From: an uncultured Verrucomicrobiota bacterium
GTDB taxonomy: Bacteria > Verrucomicrobiota > Verrucomicrobiia > Limisphaerales > UBA9464
Assembly: GCA_903880005.1 (NCBI GenBank)
Contig: CAIRNV010000127.1
Coordinates: forward strand, 1 to 39,375
Length of the DNA stretch: 39,375 nucleotides
Direction of reading: 5' to 3'
Below are positions 17,420 through 23,576 of the stretch, piece by piece. The notes under the pieces are model-generated. The model was given only the letters and a program-made list of their open reading frames with translations, did no database searches and was not told the DNA's origin. Position numbers and translations under genes: made by a program. Positions within the stretch are counted from its first letter, which is position 1, and the number at the start of each line of letters is the position of its first letter.

Positions 17420-17893
17420 CTACCAGCGGAAGTGGGCGAAGGCTCGGTTCGCTTGGGCCATCTTGTGAACGTCATCGCGCTTGCGGATGGCATTGCCCTG
17501 CCCCAGATAGGCTTCCATGACCTCGCCAGCCAACGCTTGGGTCATGGGGATGCCCTTTCGGTCATCGGCGAATCGCACGATCCAACGCATGGCCAAGGAT
17601 GTCTGGCGGTCAGCGGGAAGCTCAACCGGGACCTGATAGGTCGCGCCACCCACGCGCCGCGCCTTGGTCTCAATCCGGGGCTTTGCATTGTCGATGGCGC
17701 GTTGAAGAATCTCCAAGGGGCTCGCCCCGGGATTCTTCTCCGCAATCACATCCAGCGCCCCGTACACGATGCGCTGGGCGAGGCTCTTCTTGCCACCGTA
17801 CATGACGGTGTTCACCAAACGAGCCACCAAGGGACTGTTGTACTTGGCATCCGGGACCACCGAACGCCTTTCGGCACGACGACGACGGGACAT
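17420..17893 (-). CDS. rpsG: Ribosomal protein uS7
   Basis: A 157-residue primary 16S rRNA-binding protein of the small-subunit head. It starts SRRRRAERRSVVPDAKYNSPLVARLVN and has the typical VNTVMYGGKKSLAQRIVYGA and RVGGATYQVPVEL segments. The start context lacks a Shine-Dalgarno sequence and is shared with rpsJ. The 94-bp spacer to rpsL is the place where uS7 regulates its own operon in E. coli; I cannot tell from sequence alone if that applies here. Confidence 0.97.
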   Translation of the reverse strand: MSRRRRAERRSVVPDAKYNSPLVARLVNTVMYGGKKSLAQRIVYGALDVIAEKNPGASPLEILQRAIDNAKPRIETKARRVGGATYQVPVELPADRQTSLAMRWIVRFADDRKGIPMTQALAGEVMEAYLGQGNAIRKRDDVHKMAQANRAFAHFRW

Positions 17894-17906
17894 ACAAAGA
17901 ACGATT
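17891..17906 (-). promoter_or_regulatory. rpsG start context without Shine-Dalgarno, shared with rpsJ
   Basis: Matches the rpsJ start region at 15 of 16 positions (minus strand AATCGTTCTTTGTATG). The downstream codons differ, so the similarity is limited to the untranslated side and the start codon. Confidence 0.5.
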
Positions 17907-17987
17907 GAAGTGACGATGAAACTCTGAAGCGATTAGTGGAAAACTACCAAAGGAGACGATTCCTGATGTCGATGGGCTGCCACCGAA

Positions 17988-18401
17988 TCATTTCTTGGCT
18001 GCGCCAGCCTTCGCGCCGCCGGCAGCCGCAGCCTTGGGCCGCTTGACGCCGTACTTGGAGCGGCTGACGCGGCGCTTCTCAACACCGGCGGCGTCGAGGG
18101 TGCCACGGACGATGTGATAGCGGACGCCTGGCAAGTCCTTCACGCGACCACCTCGAACCAGCACGATGGAGTGCTCTTGGAGATTGTGACCCTCATCCGG
18201 GATGTAGGCGATGATCTCGTTGCCGTTCGTCAGGCGCACCTTCGCGACCTTGCGCATGGCGGAGTTGGGCTTCTTGGGCGTCCGCGTCATGACCTGAAGG
18301 CACACCCCGCGGCGAAACGGGTTGCTCTCAAGGGCAGGCGCCTTGCTCTTGTAAACCAACTTGCTACGGCCCTTGCGGACCAACTGATTTATGGTGGGCA
18401 T
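17988..18401 (-). CDS. rpsL: Ribosomal protein uS12 with alanine/lysine-rich tail
   Basis: A 137-residue decoding-centre protein. [32 protein letters not shown] and [18 protein letters not shown] are conserved; the lysines of the TPKKPNS and RVKDLPG loops that confer streptomycin sensitivity are unchanged. E. coli uS12 has 124 residues; the extra residues form a C-terminal tail [18 protein letters not shown]. First gene of the operon, transcribed from the 18402-18758 region. Confidence 0.97.
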   Translation of the reverse strand: MPTINQLVRKGRSKLVYKSKAPALESNPFRRGVCLQVMTRTPKKPNSAMRKVAKVRLTNGNEIIAYIPDEGHNLQEHSIVLVRGGRVKDLPGVRYHIVRGTLDAAGVEKRRVSRSKYGVKRPKAAAAGGAKAGAAKK

Positions 18402-18417
18402 CTCAGCCTAAAGATAT

Positions 18418-18431
18418 GCCGCCGAGGCGGC
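18418..18431 (-). promoter_or_regulatory. Small hairpin in the rpsL leader
   Basis: GCCGCC-GA-GGCGGC forms a 6-bp stem 16 bases upstream of the rpsL ATG. It may affect ribosome access, but it is short and not a recognised regulatory RNA. Confidence 0.25.
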
Positions 18432-18472
18432 GAAATGGAGGCGAGAGACTACCGACGCACCCCCCAGCTGCA

Positions 18473-18500
18473 ATAACATTTTCCGAAAACTTTTTGCCAG
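18473..18500 (-). promoter_or_regulatory. Candidate promoter of the rpsL operon
   Basis: On the minus strand, CTGGCA (18500-18495) and TGTTAT (18478-18473) are spaced by 16 bases in an AT-rich stretch that stands out from the GC-rich surroundings. Each box matches the sigma-70 consensus at 4 of 6 positions. The start codon is 72 bp downstream. The call rests on position and base composition. Confidence 0.4.
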
Positions 18501-18758
18501 ACCCTTCGCGACCGGACCTCGCACGTCCCTCCGAAGGCGGACGGCGGTTGACGTTCGGGCGCTCACGCTTGGTGATCGGCTCGGGAGTCCCAGGCTCGGC
18601 GTTTTCTTCACGGCATCTCGGCCCCGACTCATCGATCTCGGGTCGCGTCATGCGGGCGTCCCAGGGTTCGCCCCCGTTGTTGCGCGCGGCGTCCTGACCC
18701 CGCGGGGAATGGACGCTTGTTTGCAGGGCGACCCCCGGTAGATTCGCGAGACAAGAGC

Positions 18759-19778
18759 ATGGGCGTGGAAAGGAAGCCGTTGAAGATGGTGGGATGCCCG
18801 CACTGTGGTGCGAAGGTCTTCATACCCGGGGATTTGCAGCCGTTGGCGGCGGCGGCGTGCTCGAAGTGCTCGGGCTCCATCATGATGCCCGCGATGCTGC
18901 GGCAATTTGAGCTGCGTTCCGCGATCGCCTCCGGCGGCATGGGCACCGTGTATCGGGCCTGGGATACCACGCTGGGGAGAGAGGTCGCGGTGAAGCTGAT
19001 GCTCAAGGAGATGGCGGCGGACCCGGCCGCCGTGGATGCCTTCGCGAGGGAGGCGCGGGCATGCGCCCAGCTCAACCACACCCACATCATTCACATCTAC
19101 ACGTTCGACGAGCACGAGGACGACAAGTACCTCGTCATGGAGCTGGCCGATGCCGGTTCCCTGGACTCCCGGATCGAGAGCCAGCGGTACCTTCCGGAGC
19201 TCGAGGTCCTCGACGTGGGAATCAAGGTTGCCTCCGCGCTTGCAACCGCCCTCCGCCACGGGCTCCTGCATCTCGACATCAAGCCCGGCAACATCCTCTT
19301 CAACGGCGAGGGCGAGCCGAAGGTCGTGGACTTTGGCCTGGCCCGGAAGGCCGACGCCGACACGGATGCCTACGCACCCATTTTTGGGACACCCTACTAC
19401 ATTGCCCCGGAGCGCGTGAGGCAGGAGGGCGACTCCTTCCTCTGCGACATGTACTCGCTCGCAGGCACGATGTACCACGCCCTGACGGGTCACGTGCCCT
19501 TCGAGGCCCCGACCGTCGAGGAGGTGGTGGCCGCCCACTTGCATGGGGCCCTTCGTCCTGTTCACGAGCTGTTGCCGGGCATCACGCTTCCCACCAGCGA
19601 GGCGGTATCGCGTGCCATGAGCAAGGATCCACGCCAGCGCTTCCCCTCCTACGACGACTTCATCATGGCCCTGACGGCCGCGCGGTCCCAGCTGCTAATC
19701 CGGCAATTTGCGCCCCAGGTCGCGGCCGAGACCCAAGCGACGCAGCAAGGGCCGTCGAAGAGCTGGTGGCGGCGATAG
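18759..19778 (+). CDS. Serine/threonine protein kinase with N-terminal zinc ribbon
   Basis: A 339-residue Hanks-type kinase. An N-terminal CPHC...CSKC zinc ribbon (Cys13, 16, 34, 37) precedes the catalytic domain. The glycine loop SGGMGTVYRAWD is at about 58-69, the ATP lysine in VAVKLM at 79, the catalytic loop HLDIKPGN has Asp173, DFG is at 191-193, and GTPYYIAPER closes the activation segment. The loop reads HLD instead of HRD, so activation-loop phosphorylation may not control it. There is no membrane helix or C-terminal sensor, so it is a small cytosolic kinase. ATG 18759 is chosen; the ATG at 18786 with AGGAAG before it is a good alternative, and the TTG at 18717 is unlikely. mutY follows 18 bp later. 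Confidence 0.88.
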   Translation: MGVERKPLKMVGCPHCGAKVFIPGDLQPLAAAACSKCSGSIMMPAMLRQFELRSAIASGGMGTVYRAWDTTLGREVAVKLMLKEMAADPAAVDAFAREARACAQLNHTHIIHIYTFDEHEDDKYLVMELADAGSLDSRIESQRYLPELEVLDVGIKVASALATALRHGLLHLDIKPGNILFNGEGEPKVVDFGLARKADADTDAYAPIFGTPYYIAPERVRQEGDSFLCDMYSLAGTMYHALTGHVPFEAPTVEEVVAAHLHGALRPVHELLPGITLPTSEAVSRAMSKDPRQRFPSYDDFIMALTAARSQLLIRQFAPQVAAETQATQQGPSKSWWRR

Positions 19779-19796
19779 ACCTCCTCGCGCCGACCC

Positions 19797-20930
19797 ATGG
19801 CTCGCATCGCGCGCAGGAACAAGGTCCAGCTCGAGCCCTCCGACGTTGCCTCCCGCCTCGTCTCGTGGTTTGCCACGTCCGCCCGCGACCTCCCCTGGCG
19901 ACGCACGCTGGACCCCTACGCCGTCTGGGTCTCCGAGGCGATGCTCCAGCAAACCCAGGTGAGGACGGTCATCCCTTATTGGACCCGTTGGATGCAGCGC
20001 CTTCCCACGGTCCAGGAACTTGCCAACGCCCATTTGGACGAGGTCCTCAAGCTTTGGGAGGGCCTAGGCTACTACCGGCGCGCCCGTCATCTGCATTCGG
20101 CCGCGCGACGGGTGATCGCCGTGCAGGGAGGGCATCTTCCGGTCCATTCGGACGAATGGCTCGCCCTCCCTGGCATCGGCCGATACACCGCGGGGGCGAT
20201 TGCCTCCATCGCCTTCAACGAGCCCGCGCCAATCCTGGACGGCAACGTCGCCCGTGTCTTGTCGCGTCTGATGGCGATGGCCGGAAGCCCGAAGGATCGA
20301 TCCACCTCGGCGGTCCTGTGGTCGCAAGCCGCGCTGATCGTGAAGGCTGCCGAAGCGCTGCCCCCGCCGGCTCCACTGTCCCATGCGCCGCTCGTCCGTC
20401 TGTCCGGCCCCTGCTCCGCCGTGAACCAATCGCTCATGGAATTGGGCGCCTTGGTTTGCACGCCGACGAACCCAAGTTGTCCCGCTTGCCCCCTACGTGA
20501 CCAATGCCGGGCTCATGCCATGGGGCGCTCTGGGGACTTTCCAACCGTCTCCACCCGCCCCGCCACCACGCGGCGGACGATGGCGGCCGTCCTGTGGCAC
20601 CGCTCCGGCCGATGGCTGGTGCGCCAGCGTCCGAGGGACGCGGTCAACGGCGGGCTCTGGGAATTCCCGGGCCTGGAGTGCGGACCGGGCGATGACCCCA
20701 AATCCGTGCTCGCTCGATGGCTTGGCGTCGAACCCGGTCAACTGGCCCTCGCGGGAACGATTCGGCACGCCATCACACGCCATCGAATTTCCCAGCACTT
20801 CTTCCGCCTGGAGGGGCCCGTCTCGCGGCCCGCGACACCGGCCGACGCCGAGTGGAAGACGGTCCACGATCTCGACGCGCTGGCATGGACGGCCGCCCAT
20901 CGAAGGGCGCTGGCCCTGGCCCGGTCCTAG
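19797..20930 (+). CDS. mutY: A/G-specific adenine DNA glycosylase
   Basis: A 377-residue base-excision repair enzyme that removes adenine mispaired with 8-oxoguanine. Catalytic Glu48 lies in EAMLQQTQV, the helix-hairpin-helix motif is LPGIGRYTAGA at 124-134, and catalytic Asp148 is in ILDGNVARVLSR. The [4Fe-4S] cysteines are 221, 228, 231 and 237 (C-X6-C-X2-C-X5-C). The C-terminal NUDIX-like domain (about 255-370) recognises 8-oxoguanine. The stretch between about 180 and 208 is longer than usual and proline-rich. Start codon ATG at 19797. Confidence 0.95.
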   Translation: MARIARRNKVQLEPSDVASRLVSWFATSARDLPWRRTLDPYAVWVSEAMLQQTQVRTVIPYWTRWMQRLPTVQELANAHLDEVLKLWEGLGYYRRARHLHSAARRVIAVQGGHLPVHSDEWLALPGIGRYTAGAIASIAFNEPAPILDGNVARVLSRLMAMAGSPKDRSTSAVLWSQAALIVKAAEALPPPAPLSHAPLVRLSGPCSAVNQSLMELGALVCTPTNPSCPACPLRDQCRAHAMGRSGDFPTVSTRPATTRRTMAAVLWHRSGRWLVRQRPRDAVNGGLWEFPGLECGPGDDPKSVLARWLGVEPGQLALAGTIRHAITRHRISQHFFRLEGPVSRPATPADAEWKTVHDLDALAWTAAHRRALALARS

Positions 20931-20973
20931 AACCACGAGCAGCGGCACGCCTGGCACCTTCACGACATCGCCC

Positions 20974-22236
20974 ATGCACCACCACGCCCAGCTACCGAAT
21001 GGTTGCCGTGTCGTCACGGCCGAGATGCCCCACATGGCTTCCGCAGCCATCGGCCTTTGGGTGGGCGTGGGCGGACGTCACGAGCCGGCGGCCCTGGGCG
21101 GCATTTCCCATTTTATCGAGCACATGGTCTTCAAGGGGACGCGCCGACGGACCGCCGCCGCCATCTCCCAGGCCGTGGAGGGCATCGGCGGCTACCTCAA
21201 CGCCTTCACCGACGAGGAGCACACCTGCTTCTACGCGCGGGCGGCGGCCGTTCACTGGCCCAGGCTGCTCGACGTCCTCGTGGACATGCTCCTCCACCCG
21301 CGACTGGACCCGGCCGACATCGACCGGGAGCGAGAGGTCATCCTGGAGGAATGGTCGATGTACCGCGACCAACCCTCCGAGCTCGTCCATGACCTCCTCA
21401 ACGCCGCGCAATTCCCGCGGCATCCGCTGGGAAGGCCCGTCATCGGAACCCCAGCAACCCTTCGCCGCATCCAACGACCGGACTTCGAGTCGTACATGCG
21501 GTCCCACTACACGGCCGGGGCCCTCGTCATCGCGGCCGCGGGCAACGTCCGCCACGACGACGTCGTTCAAGCCGCCTCACGGCTTGTGCGTCGCTTCCGC
21601 CCGGGGCCGCGCATGGGCTTCCATCCGTGGACACGACCCGCATGCGGACCCCGCGTGAGGGTCCTCACCCGTCCAACGGAGCAGGCCAACATCGGCCTGG
21701 GCCTTCGCGCCGCCTCGCGCAATGACCCCCGACGCCACGCGCTCCGGCTGCTCAACGCCATCCTTGCCGAGAACATGAGCTCGCGCCTGTTCCAGGTCGT
21801 CCGCGAGCAGCACGGCCTCACGTACAACATCCACTCCGCGCTCACCTGCTGGGCGGACGTCGGCGACATCGTCATCTCCGCCGGGCTCGACACCCGCGAC
21901 CTCGAGAAGACGCTCCGGCTCGTGGTTCGCGAGATCGACCGCCTCATGCAACGCCCGCCCGGCAAGGCCGAGCTGCAACGCGCGCGGGATTACGTCCTCG
22001 GGCAGTTCGACCTTTCCCTCGAAAGCACGGAGAACCACATGATGTGGCTCGGCGAGCAATGGCTTGGGCACGATTCCCTCACGCCGCCGGGCCGCATCCG
22101 TGACCAGATTGCAGCCGTGACCGCCGCGCAGGTCCGCGCCGCCGCCGCCGATTTCCTCGGCCCCAGGAACCGGACCCTCGCCTTGGTCTCGCCTCGTTCC
22201 AGCGACCGCGGCCTTGGGCGGATCCTGGCCGGATAG
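20974..22236 (+). CDS. M16-family zinc peptidase (processing-peptidase-like)
   Basis: A 420-residue insulinase/pitrilysin-family protein of the small two-domain type. The inverted zinc motif HFIEH is at 46-50 with the third ligand Glu 76 residues later (EVILEEW, about 125-126). The R/Y region with VVREQHGLTYNIHSAL in the second domain is also typical of active subunits. I chose the ATG at 20974; the frame is open further upstream, but that part overlaps mutY in another frame. It has no clear signal peptide, so it probably acts in the cytoplasm. The gene lies 43 bp after mutY and converges on the DUF3500 gene. Confidence 0.92.
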   Translation: MHHHAQLPNGCRVVTAEMPHMASAAIGLWVGVGGRHEPAALGGISHFIEHMVFKGTRRRTAAAISQAVEGIGGYLNAFTDEEHTCFYARAAAVHWPRLLDVLVDMLLHPRLDPADIDREREVILEEWSMYRDQPSELVHDLLNAAQFPRHPLGRPVIGTPATLRRIQRPDFESYMRSHYTAGALVIAAAGNVRHDDVVQAASRLVRRFRPGPRMGFHPWTRPACGPRVRVLTRPTEQANIGLGLRAASRNDPRRHALRLLNAILAENMSSRLFQVVREQHGLTYNIHSALTCWADVGDIVISAGLDTRDLEKTLRLVVREIDRLMQRPPGKAELQRARDYVLGQFDLSLESTENHMMWLGEQWLGHDSLTPPGRIRDQIAAVTAAQVRAAAADFLGPRNRTLALVSPRSSDRGLGRILAG

Positions 22237-22274
22237 TCGGCAATGCGGCCGCCACGGCATCCGACGACACCGGG

Positions 22275-23249
22275 TCAGGCTCGCGCATCCCGCACATGCA
22301 CCCAGCAATGCACGTGCGGCTCGCCTCGGAAGTACCACAACATCCGAGGCCCCTCGATCTGCCAAACGTCCCAGACGCCGTCGTTGCCGAGGTCCTGTTG
22401 CTTGAAGTACGCCACGTGAAGGTTCTCCAGCCCCTGCGACTCCACCCAACGCATCGTTTCCTCCGCATCCACCTTGCGGAACGGCTGGAGCAAGTCCCCC
22501 AGCACGTCGCGCATCAGGCGTCGCTGGTCGGGCGTCATGTCGCCCGCACGCAATCCTGGCAGCCCCTCCTTCTGACCCGAAAGCCGCACCGTCTCCGTCG
22601 CCCGCTCGCGTCGGCTGCGGCCGTCCACGAGGGCACGCTCACGTTGTCTGCCATCCAGGGCTTGGAAGAGGTCGTTGGCCCGGCGCGCCTGATGCCAGAA
22701 CACGTTGCCCGGATGGTCCGCCGGCTCCTCGTCCCTCGGGCCCGCTTGATGCCCGTAGAAGATCGGCCCGCCAAACGCCGCCCCGGCCACCGAGTCGCCA
22801 TCGCACCGGCGCGTGCAATGCCGCCCGGTCAACACGAGCTCGAACTTTCCCGTGCCGGGAGCCCCAAACAGCGCGACGGACGTCCCGCCCTCGAACCCCT
22901 TGCCCTCCGAGTCCTCCACCATTTGACGCATCATGGCGTCGGCGTGCTCCGGTTGGTGGAGCGACCGAAAGATCTGCCGGACGAGATCCTGCTGGTCTGG
23001 CCTCAGGACATCGCGGATCGAGCGGCCGGTGATCATCCAGTTGTTGTCCACCTTCTCGCGCAACGGATCCTCGAAGGCCCGGCACATGATCGTCCGCTGG
23101 GCCTCGTCCAGCGAGCCATGGAGCTGCGCCGCCAACGTCTCCGACGTCGGCCGTGCCGACGCCTGGGACTCGGCAAGCGCCAACGAGGGCGCCGCAAGCG
23201 CCCCCGCCGCCACGCCGGCAGCCGAGGCAAGGAACGAACGACGGTTCAT
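22275..23249 (-). CDS. DUF3500-type protein with Tat signal
   Basis: A 324-residue exported protein. The N-terminus MNRRSFLASAAGVAAGALAA is a twin-arginine signal with an AXA-like site in SLALAES. The central FGAPGTGKFELVLTGRHC and later PADHPGNVFWHQARRANDLF and DQRRLMRDVLGDLLQPFR segments fit the DUF3500 family, whose function is unknown. An ATG four codons upstream (23261) would also keep the signal. The frame continues to 23531, but that part covers a repeat-like sequence and is not credible coding. Many PVC bacteria encode several of these exported proteins. Confidence 0.75.
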   Translation of the reverse strand: MNRRSFLASAAGVAAGALAAPSLALAESQASARPTSETLAAQLHGSLDEAQRTIMCRAFEDPLREKVDNNWMITGRSIRDVLRPDQQDLVRQIFRSLHQPEHADAMMRQMVEDSEGKGFEGGTSVALFGAPGTGKFELVLTGRHCTRRCDGDSVAGAAFGGPIFYGHQAGPRDEEPADHPGNVFWHQARRANDLFQALDGRQRERALVDGRSRRERATETVRLSGQKEGLPGLRAGDMTPDQRRLMRDVLGDLLQPFRKVDAEETMRWVESQGLENLHVAYFKQQDLGNDGVWDVWQIEGPRMLWYFRGEPHVHCWVHVRDARA

Positions 23250-23576
23250 CGCCGGCACCATGGCCGGCCCGGGACCTTCACTATTCGAGGGGGACATGTG
23301 GACATCCAACCACGACAGCCCCGCCGGTGGAAATGCGGTTTTCAGGCAGACCCCAGGGGGACACGTCCGCAGCCATGGCCCTGGATCGGATCCCCTGATC
23401 CCGAACGATGCAGTAGGGAGGGGAGTGATGGCGCCGCAGATTCTTTCGCAGGGCGAGGAGTGAGGCGCGCCTTTGCGAGCCATGCATGAAGGACAGGCGG
23501 AAGGATCACTGCCACGGACCATCGATCCCAAGCAGCAACGACTCGCCGAGGATCCCCACCATCCCCCACCCGCGCG
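23250..23576. other. Spacer upstream of the DUF3500 gene
   Basis: A 327-bp region without a supported gene. It contains one copy of a 29-bp repeat (23394-23422) and GC-rich sequence. It must hold the promoter of the DUF3500 gene and the 3' end of the PVC dehydrogenase transcript; I cannot place boxes or a terminator with confidence. Confidence 0.55.
23394..23422. repeat. Dispersed 29-bp repeat, copy 1 (partner at 31825-31853)
   Basis: Identical at 23 of 29 positions to 31825-31853 in the same orientation, with the shared blocks GATGCAGT and GGGAGGG. Both copies lie upstream of a minus-strand gene for an exported protein and downstream of another minus-strand gene. Confidence 0.5.

Larger units (their letters stand above)
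18402..18758. other. Divergent spacer between rpsL and the kinase gene
   Basis: A 357-bp region with no convincing gene. The rpsL-proximal part holds the leader hairpin and the AT-rich candidate promoter. The half near the kinase is GC-rich and I see no clear promoter boxes, repeat or RNA gene in it; it may carry the kinase operon promoter. Confidence 0.6.
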
